In this document: positions 5,934 to 12,782 of the stretch, one piece after another | Layout of the letters: each line of letters begins with the position of its first letter | Numbering within the stretch: position 1 is the first letter of the stretch | Source of the DNA: a virus | Length of the DNA stretch: 24,062 bases | Strand: one strand, 5' to 3' | Virus record (IMG/VR): IMGVR_UViG_3300037155_000091 | Span: 1-24,062 of that record | Translations under genes and position numbers: made by a program | The notes under the pieces: generated by a model | Seen by the model: the letters and a program-made list of their open reading frames with translations, nothing else | Told to the model about the DNA's origin: nothing | The model's database searches: none

Positions 5934-7855
5934 CCGAGCTCGTGAAGACTCGGCTCGGCCGCACCAGGAGCTCCAAGCTCGCCGCCCTCGAGCGGAAGAT
6001 TCTCTACGAGAGACTAAAGCCCGTACCGCGGCTCACCGTCTGTCAGTGGGCCGATCGGTATCGCGTGCTCTCGCCCGAGGCCTCGTTCCGCGCCGGGCAG
6101 TACTCCTCGGACGACGCGCCCTACCAGAAAGAGTTCATGGATGTCTGCGGAGATCCGAGACACCCGCACGTGGTCGGCATGTGGGGCTCGCAGCTCGGGA
6201 AGACGGAGACCCTGAACAACGTTGCCGGCTACTACATGGATCAGGATCCATCTCCGATCCTGATGCTGCAGCCGACCAAGGAGATGGCCGAGGCCTGGTC
6301 AAAGGATCGTCTCGCGCCGATGCTCCGCGACACTCCGCGGTTGAAGGACAAGGTCGCAGACGCCAGGTCTCGCGATTCCGGCAACACAATCCTGCACAAA
6401 ACGTTCGCCGGCGGCCACTTGACGATCGTCGGCTCGAACTCGGCCGCGGGCCTGGCGTCGCGGCCGATCCGAGTACTCCTCCGCGACGAGATCGATCGTT
6501 ACGCAGCGTCCGCCGGCGCCGAGGGCGATCCGAGAGCGATCTCCGAATCGCGGACGTCCACATTCCCGAACAAGAAGATCATCGACGTCTCTTCTCCGAC
6601 GGTCGAAGACGGTCCGATCGGGAAAGCGTACACGGCAAGCGACCAACGCGAGTACTTCGTTCCCTGCCCTCACTGCGGCCATGAGCAGAAGCTCGAGTTC
6701 GGCGGGAAGGATACGAGCTGGGGAATCAAGTGGGACCAGGGGAAGCCGGAGACCGCGCACTACGTCTGCCGCGCCTGCGCCGCCGTGATCGAAGAAGCGG
6801 ACAAGATGCTCATGCTAAAGCGCGGCCGCTGGATCGCGCAGAATGCAGAATCGCCGATTCCGGGATTCAAGATCTCAGCTCTCTACTCCCCGTTCTTCAG
6901 ATGGAGCGAGCTCGTCGCGCGATTCCTCCGGGACAAAGAGGATCCGCTCAAGCTGCAGAGTTTCGTCAATACGATTCTCTGCGAGTTCTGGGTGGAGGGC
7001 GGAGAACAGGTCGACGAAGGAGTACTCGAGGAACACAAGAGTCCATTCCCCCGCGGCAACGATCCGGATTCCCCGCAGATGATCGTCCCACACGGCGTCG
7101 GCGCCTTGACGCGCTCCGTCGACGTTCAGGGCGATCGCCTCGAGACCACCGTGTGGGGATGGGGCAAGCGAGAGGAGGCCTGGCGCGTCGACTTCGAGCT
7201 GATCCCCGGAGACCCGGCAACAAAAGAGCCGTGGGACGAACTACATAGGATCATTTCGCGACCATATCTGCACGAATCGGGAGCAACCGTCAACGTTTTG
7301 ACGACGTTCATCGACGCCGGCGGCCACCACGCGCAGCAGGTTTACGACTTCGCACGGAAGCACGCGCGGCAGAGAGTCTTCGCGATCAAGGGATCTTCGC
7401 TCCAGGAAGGCGTTCCCTTCGTCTCGCCTCCCAAGCGCCACAAATCAGCTCGGATCGTGACCTACCAGGTGGGTAGCTACACCGGGAAGGAGGCGCTCAT
7501 GAAGCGGCTCTTGAAGGTCAAAGAGCCCGGTCCCTTCTATATACATCTTCCGGACGACATCGATCAGGCGCACGTCGAGCAGTTCCTGAACGAGAAGCTG
7601 ATGCGGAAGATCGTTGCCGGCCGGCCGCGCGGGATCTGGGTCCGGACCGGACCGAACGAGCAGATCGATCTGTTCGTCTACGCGCTGGCCGCATTACACT
7701 CGCTCGGCCCGTTGGTGATCGACAAGCTCGAGGCGAGAGCGAAGGAGCTCTCCGAGTGGAAGTCAGTCGAGAAGAAAGCGGCTGAAGAAGACCCGCTGGC
7801 ACTCCTCAAACGGCGCGGGAAACGCAACTGGGTCAACGATTGGAAGGACAAGTAG
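5930..7855 (+). CDS. terminase large subunit, lambda gpA family, 641 aa
   Basis: ATP-driven motor and nuclease that cuts concatemers and packages DNA into proheads. Residues 83-97 hold the ATPase P-loop-like segment (GMWGSQLGKTETLNN), and LLRDEID at 183-189 is Walker B. Two Cys-x2-Cys pairs (C246/C249 and C280/C283) form the zinc site typical of gpA-type subunits. From about residue 390 a RNase H-like nuclease domain follows: SVDVQGDRLETTVWGWG begins with the metal-binding Asp, and FIDAGGHHAQQVY carries a further acidic residue. Total length (641) equals that of lambda gpA. Start ATG 5930 overlaps the small-subunit stop. Membership of the gpA group suggests cos-type or related end generation, but end type cannot be read directly. 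Confidence 0.96.
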   Translation: MTELVKTRLGRTRSSKLAALERKILYERLKPVPRLTVCQWADRYRVLSPEASFRAGQYSSDDAPYQKEFMDVCGDPRHPHVVGMWGSQLGKTETLNNVAGYYMDQDPSPILMLQPTKEMAEAWSKDRLAPMLRDTPRLKDKVADARSRDSGNTILHKTFAGGHLTIVGSNSAAGLASRPIRVLLRDEIDRYAASAGAEGDPRAISESRTSTFPNKKIIDVSSPTVEDGPIGKAYTASDQREYFVPCPHCGHEQKLEFGGKDTSWGIKWDQGKPETAHYVCRACAAVIEEADKMLMLKRGRWIAQNAESPIPGFKISALYSPFFRWSELVARFLRDKEDPLKLQSFVNTILCEFWVEGGEQVDEGVLEEHKSPFPRGNDPDSPQMIVPHGVGALTRSVDVQGDRLETTVWGWGKREEAWRVDFELIPGDPATKEPWDELHRIISRPYLHESGATVNVLTTFIDAGGHHAQQVYDFARKHARQRVFAIKGSSLQEGVPFVSPPKRHKSARIVTYQVGSYTGKEALMKRLLKVKEPGPFYIHLPDDIDQAHVEQFLNEKLMRKIVAGRPRGIWVRTGPNEQIDLFVYALAALHSLGPLVIDKLEARAKELSEWKSVEKKAAEEDPLALLKRRGKRNWVNDWKDK

Positions 7856-7859
7856 TGAC

Positions 7860-7887
7860 TTGCGCGACTCCCCGAGTGTCATATACT
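7860..7887 (+). promoter_or_regulatory. candidate sigma70-type promoter after the terminase
   Basis: TTGCGC (7860-7865) and TATACT (7882-7887) are 16 bases apart, matching bacterial -35/-10 spacing, five bases after the terminase stop. Transcription from it would enter the leader of the gene at 8003. The TATC ... TGTAG pair (7891, 7898-7902) just downstream is shared with two other leaders. Confidence 0.35.
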
Positions 7888-7908
7888 GAGTATCTGGTGT
7901 AGCATCTA

Positions 7909-7925
7909 GCGGCGCAAAGCGCTGC
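7909..7925 (+). promoter_or_regulatory. compact leader hairpin
   Basis: GCGGCGC (7909-7915), loop AAA, and GCGCTGC (7919-7925) form a 7-bp stem with one G-T wobble. Downstream of the candidate promoter and upstream of the terminator at 7948. A similar G/C hairpin is at the matching place in the leader before 3299. Confidence 0.4.
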
Positions 7926-7927
7926 AC

Positions 7928-7993
7928 AATTCAAAGTACCGCTCACAACGGCTCTCAATCCTTTTCGGGGATCGGGGGCCGTTTTTCGTTTCC
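7928..7993 (+). repeat. 66-base terminator cassette, copy 1
   Basis: Matches 10482-10547 over 66 bases with about 80-85 percent identity by eye. All base substitutions seen are transitions, plus a one-base shift in the loop and in the T run. Contains the terminator at 7948. Both copies lie just upstream of a gene start. Confidence 0.75.
7948..7990 (+). terminator. intrinsic terminator before the gene at 8003
   Basis: ACGGCTCTC (7948-7956) pairs with GGGGGCCGT (7974-7982) using two G-T wobbles. After an A-C mismatch, ATCC pairs with GGAT around TTTTCGG. TTTTT (7982-7986) then CGTTT follows. It ends 12 bases before ATG 8003, so readthrough is needed for the portal block if transcription comes from the terminase side. 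Confidence 0.7.
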
Positions 7994-8002
7994 AGGAACC
8001 GA

Positions 8003-8629
8003 ATGGCGCCTCCGGTCCCACAGACAGAGCCCCAGATCCTCGTCGCAGGCGACACGTGGGCCTGGAATAAGACGCTCGCGAGCTATCCCCCAGCTGAGGG
8101 ATGGACGCTCGGCTACGCCATTCGCGGCCAGTCCGTTCTCGCGAACATCAAGGTCGTCGTCACGGTCGTCGGGCCCAGCTACAGCGTAAAGGTCCTCCCC
8201 GTCGACACGACTCCGCTCATCGCCGGCGCCTACCAGTGGCAGTCCTTCGTAGACGGATCGGGCGCCCACGCTGGCGAGCATTACACGGTCGAGCAAAACG
8301 TCTTCACAGTCGTGCCATCCATGACCGCGATCGCGGATAACTCCGCGGTCACGCACGCCGAGCGAACGCTTCTCCTGATCGAGGCCAAGATCGAGGGACG
8401 CATTACCGCCGATCACGAGAGCTATTCGATCAACGGTCGATCGATCATGAAGATCCCGACCAAAGAACTGATCCGGATGCGCGCGATCTACCAGGCGAAG
8501 GTTTACCGCTTGAAGAACCAGGGCTCGCTCGGTCCGGTCATTCTCGCGCAGATGAACAATCCGGACGGCACGATCGGCACAAGCGAGCCCGTGGTGTTGC
8601 CGCCCTGGTACCGAGCACTCGTTCAATGA
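8003..8629 (+). CDS. conserved phage head-region protein, 208 aa
   Basis: ATG 8003 follows AGGAACC (7993 region), a moderate Shine-Dalgarno. The N-terminal 110 residues are beta-rich like an Ig-type sandwich (TLGYAIRG, VKVVVTVVGPSYSVKVL, AGAYQWQSFVDG, YTVEQNVFTV). Residues 120-180 are helical with the pattern HAERTLLLIEAKIEGR, DHESYSINGRS and IPTKELIRMRAIYQAKV. This two-part protein is familiar to me from the slot between terminase and portal in many phages; its role is not known to me, though head assembly or connector scaffolding is plausible. Couples by ATGA to the membrane protein next door. Confidence 0.75.
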   Translation: MAPPVPQTEPQILVAGDTWAWNKTLASYPPAEGWTLGYAIRGQSVLANIKVVVTVVGPSYSVKVLPVDTTPLIAGAYQWQSFVDGSGAHAGEHYTVEQNVFTVVPSMTAIADNSAVTHAERTLLLIEAKIEGRITADHESYSINGRSIMKIPTKELIRMRAIYQAKVYRLKNQGSLGPVILAQMNNPDGTIGTSEPVVLPPWYRALVQ

Positions 8630-8913
8630 CGCGTCTCGATCGCCTTCGACTTAAGGCAAAGGTCGCCAGCTGGTGTCGGCCGGTAACGGAGATCGTCCGC
8701 AAGTTCCCGGGCGAGATCGCGGTTTCACTCGCGGCCATCTCTGGCTGGGCTTTTCTCACCGCCGGAATCGCGAGCCTCCTCCCAAGTGCTGCGGCCCGCG
8801 CGCTTTGGCTCGCGTCGACCGGACTCCTCCTTGTCTCGCTTTCGGGCTGGAAGTTCCTCCGGCGTATCGCGACCGAGGGACTCTACGTCCTGACCAGGAA
8901 GAGCAATGCCTAA
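8626..8913 (+). CDS. small two-pass membrane protein, 95 aa
   Basis: ATG 8626 overlaps the preceding stop (ATGA), and the last 8 bases overlap the portal start. Hydrophobic helices at about 31-52 (IAVSLAAISGWAFLTAG) and 57-75 (LWLASTGLLLVSL) are separated by a short Pro/Ser turn; both termini are basic. Topology resembles small two-helix holins, but no endolysin is nearby and the position between terminase and portal is normally taken by a small head-tail joining protein (lambda gpW). It might anchor assembly to the membrane, or be a holin displaced from its usual module. Confidence 0.6.
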   Translation: MTRLDRLRLKAKVASWCRPVTEIVRKFPGEIAVSLAAISGWAFLTAGIASLLPSAAARALWLASTGLLLVSLSGWKFLRRIATEGLYVLTRKSNA

Positions 8914-10414
8914 TCCGTTCGCGGCCGCCGCGTCCGGCCCGAGGCAGCAGCGCGCGTATGCGCAGGGCGCGATCGTCGATCGCCTCTCGACCGATTGGCG
9001 CCTCTCTTCCGCGTCGGGCAACCAGGAGCTCAGAGCCGACATCCGGGAGCTCAGGCGCCGGGCGCGCGCTCTCTTTCGCGACGACCCCTATGTGACGGGC
9101 GCCGTTCGCGAGTTCGTCCAGAATATCGTCGGCGAGCAAGGGATCCGTCCGCACCCGCGTAACATGGGCGCCGACGGGAAGCCGGCCACCAAAGCGAACA
9201 AGGCGCTCGTCGATGCGTTCAAGCTCTGGGGACGGAAGCAAACCGCGAGCGTCGACAAGCGGCTCTCCTGGATCGCTCTCCAGGACCGGATCGTCGAGAG
9301 CTGGGTCATCGACGGCGAGGCGATCCTCCGGAAGCACAAAGGCTTTAGAAACAGCTTCGGCTTCGCGCTCGAGCTGATCGATCCGGATCTCCTGGACGAG
9401 CAATTCAATAGAGAGGCCGATCGACAGGGCAACGCGATCTACATGGGCGTCGAAGTCGACAACTGGGACGCTGCGGTCGCATACCACTTCTGGTCGCGTC
9501 ACCCATCCGAGCCCGGACGCCGCGAGCGTATCCGCGTGCCGGCGGACGAGGTCATTCATCTCTTCAAACAGAAGAGAGCGAAGCAGGTGCGCGGCGTTTC
9601 TCTTCTCTGCGCCGTCATTTTCCGCCTCAAGATGCTCGGAGCATACGAGGACGCCGAGGTCACGGGCGCCCGCATCAGCTCGAGCAAGATGGGCTTCTTC
9701 GAAACGATCCCGGAGTGGCTCGATTCATTCGAGCAGCCGGCCCCGGGCGAAAAGATCATCATGGACGTCGCGCCAGGCTCGTTCGAGCAGCTCCCACCAG
9801 GCATGAAGTTCACGGCGTGGGATCCGCAACACCCCGGTGCCAACGTCGAGAAGTTCGTCAAGACGATCCTTCGCTCGATCGCGGTCGGGACCGGCATGGC
9901 TTACACAACGCTCACCGGAGATCTCGAGGGAACGAACTATTCGTCGATCCGCGCCGGGTTACTCAACGAGCGCGACTTCTGGCGCCGGTGTCAGGGTTGG
10001 ATGTCTGCCGAGGTGAACGCCGACGTCTTCACCAACTGGCTCGACATGGCGATCTTGACGCCCCTGCTCGCGCTCCCTTCCAAGATCGCGGAACGCTGGA
10101 CGGACATCGAGTGGCGCGGCCGCGGCTGGAGATGGGTCGATCCATACAACGACGCGAGATCGAACGAGATGATGCTCTCCTTGGGGTTGACGAGCCGTCA
10201 GCGACTCTGCGCCGATATGGGCATTGAGTTCGAAGACATTATCGACGATCTGAAGCGCGAGACCGAGATCGCTGACGAGGCCGGCGTCTATATCGGTGGC
10301 ATTGCGGCCAAGGCGGACACGCCGCAACCCGATGCCGGGGCAGGTCCTTCAGGTGCCGATGCCACTGAGGAGACACCACCGGCCGGCAAGAAGTCCGCGT
10401 TTCGCGTCGCTTGA
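8906..10414 (+). CDS. portal protein, lambda gpB family, 502 aa
   Basis: Forms the dodecameric ring at one capsid vertex through which DNA passes. Order of hallmarks: RRRARALFRDDPYVTGAVREF then IVGEQGIRPHP (residues 48-85), WVIDGEAILRKHKG (132-145), LELIDPDLLDEQFN (154-167), VIHLFKQKRAKQVRG and LKMLGAYEDAEVTGARI (215-260), and GTGMAYTTLTGDLEGTNYS (330-350) followed by a basic stem helix. These are the segments of the phage_lambda_portal family. The C-terminal tail is Pro/Ala/Gly-rich (about 460-495). Length fits lambda gpB (533 aa). Start ATG 8906 lies inside the end of the previous gene. Confidence 0.94.
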   Translation: MPNPFAAAASGPRQQRAYAQGAIVDRLSTDWRLSSASGNQELRADIRELRRRARALFRDDPYVTGAVREFVQNIVGEQGIRPHPRNMGADGKPATKANKALVDAFKLWGRKQTASVDKRLSWIALQDRIVESWVIDGEAILRKHKGFRNSFGFALELIDPDLLDEQFNREADRQGNAIYMGVEVDNWDAAVAYHFWSRHPSEPGRRERIRVPADEVIHLFKQKRAKQVRGVSLLCAVIFRLKMLGAYEDAEVTGARISSSKMGFFETIPEWLDSFEQPAPGEKIIMDVAPGSFEQLPPGMKFTAWDPQHPGANVEKFVKTILRSIAVGTGMAYTTLTGDLEGTNYSSIRAGLLNERDFWRRCQGWMSAEVNADVFTNWLDMAILTPLLALPSKIAERWTDIEWRGRGWRWVDPYNDARSNEMMLSLGLTSRQRLCADMGIEFEDIIDDLKRETEIADEAGVYIGGIAAKADTPQPDAGAGPSGADATEETPPAGKKSAFRVA

Positions 10415-10481
10415 AAGCTGGCCGTAGGAAATAGCTATCCCGAGTTGTAGACTCAGTTTGTAAGGCACCAAGCACCACCAA

Positions 10482-10547
10482 AATCCAAAGCACCGCCCAC
10501 AGCGGCTCTCAGTCCCTCCGGGGATCGAGAGCCGCTTTTCGTTTTCC
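10482..10547 (+). repeat. 66-base terminator cassette, copy 2
   Basis: Counterpart of 7928-7993 (see there). The shared core CGGCTCTCA and GGGGATCG form the two strands of the stem. The two copies bracket the block 8003-10414 on the upstream sides. Confidence 0.75.
10501..10544 (+). terminator. intrinsic terminator before the capsid fusion gene
   Basis: AGCGGCTCTC (10501-10510) pairs perfectly with GAGAGCCGCT (10527-10536). After the same A-C mismatch as in copy 1, an inner stem GTCCC/GGGAT continues. TTTTCGTTTT follows. It lies 22 bases before ATG 10567, the gene that must be expressed most strongly, so partial readthrough or antitermination is implied. Confidence 0.8.
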
Positions 10548-10566
10548 CGGCTCCACGAGGCATGAG

Positions 10567-12675
10567 ATGGCGAAGGAAACAAAGAAGACTTTCCAGTCCA
10601 CCAAGGGCTACCGCGAGATGTCGTTCGCGATCGATCGCGAGAAGCTCGCGTCGCTCGCCACGAGATCGGCCGACGGTGGAGTCGCCGAGGAGCGGATCCC
10701 GATCGCGATCTCGAGCGAGACTCCGGTCCGCCGCTACAGCTGGTGGGACGGCGAGTTCTACGACGAGATCCTCGTCCACACGAAGGCCGCGGTCGATCTC
10801 TCCTACGCGAAAGATGGAATGCCCTTCCTCGATATCCACGACACGGGCCAACAGGAAGGAATCGTCGAGGATATCACGGTCGACGCCGACGGCGTGATGC
10901 GCGGCATGGTGCGCTTCAGTCAGAGGCAGACCGCGCAGGATTTGAAGCGCGACATGCTCGACGGGATCCGAAAGAAGATCTCGGTCGGCTACGGCATCCT
11001 CGAGAGCGAGACCATAGAAGTCGAGGACGACAACACAGTCGACCAAGTCCGCATTACCCGCTGGATGCCGATGGAGGCTTCGAGCGTACCGATCCCCGCC
11101 GATTACACGGTGGGCGTGGGCAGAAGCGCGGGGGACGCGCTGCCCGAGAACGTCGAGGCCGCGATCGCGGTCGTTCGACAGCACTTCCCCCACCTCACAA
11201 CCACGGCCCCGAAGGCCAAGGAGCGTACTCCGATGTCTGGAGCCAACACGGCCACTGTAGAAGGGGCCGAAAATAGACCATCCGCGATCACTGTTGCGGA
11301 CCGCGACGAGGCCGTGAAGGCCGAGCGCAAGCGCGGGAACGAGATTCGTGCTCTCGCCGAGAAGCACAAGATCCCGGCCGAGAAATCGGAGAAGTGGATC
11401 GATGAGGGCCGTTCCGTTGAAGCTGCGGCCGCTTCGATCCTGGGCGAGCTGCAGGAACGCGGCGACGCTGGCGCACCGACCGGCCGGCCCGCAGTCGAGC
11501 TCACCGACAAGGAACGGAAGCAGTACTCCTTCCAGAGAGCCATCCTGCTTCACTCGGATGACGTGCTCGGGAAGCGAGTCGATGGCTCGTTCGAGCGCGA
11601 GATCGCACAGGAGCTGGAAAAGAAAGTCCCCGAAGGCGTCAAGCGTAACGGCGGCTTCCTCGTTCCAACGTTCACGTCGACCGAATCTGCGCGCGAGATC
11701 ATGGCGCGTCAGAACGGCTGGCCGCTGGCCACTCGTGCCGGTTTGGATTCAGGCACAGCGACCAAGGGTCAAGAGCTCAAATTCACCGTGCCGGGTGATT
11801 TCCTCGAGCTGCTCCGGAACAAGATGGTGGCTTTCGCAGCTGGCGTGGAACTGTACGCCGGTCTCCAGGGTCCCGTCGCCTTCCCAGCACAGAACGGTGC
11901 AGCTACCGCGACCTGGGTCGGTGAAAACCCGGGAGCCGATGTCGCCGATTCCAACATGACTCTGACGCAGATCGCGCTCAATCCGAAGTCGATCCAGGCT
12001 TCGACGAGCTATTCGCGGCAGTTGCTTGCGCAGGCCGTAGTCGACGTCGACAGCATCGTCCGAAACGATCTGGCGCGCGTCAACGCAGTCGCACTCGATC
12101 TGGCAGTGATCAACGGCACCGGCGCTTCGAACCAGCCGACCGGAATTGCGAACACCGCCGGCATTGGCTCTGTCGCCTTGGGCGTCAACGGACTGACGCC
12201 CGTATACAACAACCTGGTCGATCTCGAGACCGCGGTCGCCATTGCGAACGCAGACCAGTGGCCCTGCAGCTACCTCGTGCACCCAACCTCCCGCGGCACG
12301 TTCAAGAAAGCGACCGTGTTGGCGAACACCGTTGGGATCCCTGTCTGGCAGAAGGGCGAGGCCAATATCCTCGGCACCGGCACCGTGCAGGGCATGAGCG
12401 CCCGCGTTCCGGGCGAGCTGAACGGCTATCCCGCGTTCTGCTCTGCGCAGGTCCCGAACAACCTCACCAAGGGAACGTCGGCAGGTATCTGCCTGGCGAT
12501 CCTCTTCGGCGCTTTCAGCCAGGCCGTCGTTGGTGACTGGGGAATGATGGAGTTGATCGTCGACCCCTATCGCCTGAAGAAGCAGGGAATGATCGAAGTG
12601 ACCTCGTTCGCGATGTACGGCATTGCGGTCAAGTACGCCGCTGCCTTCGCCGCGATCAAGGACGCTCTGGCCTAA
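10567..12675 (+). CDS. fused prohead protease, scaffold and major capsid protein, 702 aa
   Basis: ATG 10567 follows ACGAGG at 10555. Residues 15-190 are an HK97-type (S78) prohead protease: His91 in FLDIHD and Ser139 in KKISVGY are the likely catalytic pair. Residues 223-305 are a helical, charged scaffold-like delta domain (EAVKAERKRGNEIRALAEK). Residues 310-702 are an HK97-fold capsid subunit, with GGFLVP near the N-arm, SYSRQLLAQ and a C-terminal VDPYRLKKQGMIEVTSF. The protease would act on the delta domain after shell assembly and release the mature capsid near residue 305. Such protease-capsid fusions are known in several phages. An internal ribosome-binding site and in-frame ATG at 11233 (residue 223) fall at the protease/scaffold junction, so extra capsid without protease is likely. 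Next gene is a capsid paralog. Confidence 0.9.
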   Translation: MAKETKKTFQSTKGYREMSFAIDREKLASLATRSADGGVAEERIPIAISSETPVRRYSWWDGEFYDEILVHTKAAVDLSYAKDGMPFLDIHDTGQQEGIVEDITVDADGVMRGMVRFSQRQTAQDLKRDMLDGIRKKISVGYGILESETIEVEDDNTVDQVRITRWMPMEASSVPIPADYTVGVGRSAGDALPENVEAAIAVVRQHFPHLTTTAPKAKERTPMSGANTATVEGAENRPSAITVADRDEAVKAERKRGNEIRALAEKHKIPAEKSEKWIDEGRSVEAAAASILGELQERGDAGAPTGRPAVELTDKERKQYSFQRAILLHSDDVLGKRVDGSFEREIAQELEKKVPEGVKRNGGFLVPTFTSTESAREIMARQNGWPLATRAGLDSGTATKGQELKFTVPGDFLELLRNKMVAFAAGVELYAGLQGPVAFPAQNGAATATWVGENPGADVADSNMTLTQIALNPKSIQASTSYSRQLLAQAVVDVDSIVRNDLARVNAVALDLAVINGTGASNQPTGIANTAGIGSVALGVNGLTPVYNNLVDLETAVAIANADQWPCSYLVHPTSRGTFKKATVLANTVGIPVWQKGEANILGTGTVQGMSARVPGELNGYPAFCSAQVPNNLTKGTSAGICLAILFGAFSQAVVGDWGMMELIVDPYRLKKQGMIEVTSFAMYGIAVKYAAAFAAIKDALA
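11218..11235 (+). promoter_or_regulatory. internal ribosome-binding site and start inside the capsid fusion
   Basis: AAGGAG (11218-11223) is nine bases before an in-frame ATG (11233-11235), codon 223 of the fusion. Initiation here would make a 480-aa scaffold-capsid product lacking the protease, as the ratio of the parts requires. Comparable nested products occur in lambda (C/Nu3). Confidence 0.5.
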
Positions 12676-12687
12676 GCATCTGAGCGA

Positions 12688-12718
12688 GTGGTGCGGTCGC
12701 TTCACCGGGCCGCACCAC
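12688..12718 (+). terminator. 9-bp stem-loop between the two capsid genes
   Basis: GTGGTGCGG (12688-12696) pairs perfectly with CCGCACCAC (12710-12718), loop 13 bases, starting 13 bases after the TAA. No T run follows, so it is more likely an mRNA-stabilising or processing hairpin than a full terminator. Confidence 0.5.
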
Positions 12719-12782
12719 AAAGCTCTCCCTCGAAAGATCCAACAACAAAGATCCACCAACACTCACACAGACCTTCAATCCA

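Larger units (their letters stand above)
10415..10566 (+). promoter_or_regulatory. leader between portal and capsid fusion gene
   Basis: A 152-base gap without a gene. The TTGAAA at 10411-10416 overlapping the portal stop might be a -35, but no -10 sits at correct distance. TATC (10436) and TGTAG (10446-10450) match the other two leaders. An A/C-rich single-stranded stretch (10465-10490) leads to the cassette at 10482-10547. ACGAGG (10555-10560) is the ribosome-binding site for ATG 10567. Confidence 0.4.

Noticed and set aside
7919-7950. tRNA-like TTCAAAG segment in the leader before 8003
   Set aside because: No acceptor, D or anticodon stems can be built around it; it belongs to the terminator cassette.
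8626-8913. Definite holin call
   Set aside because: Two membrane helices alone are not enough and no endolysin or spanin is near.
10453-11553. 366-codon - strand frame inside the capsid fusion
   Set aside because: Shadow of the protease/scaffold coding frame; contains no recognisable domain.
11749-12762. 337-codon - strand frame opposite the capsid domain
   Set aside because: Shadow of the capsid frame; crosses into the intercapsid hairpin and has no ribosome-binding site.
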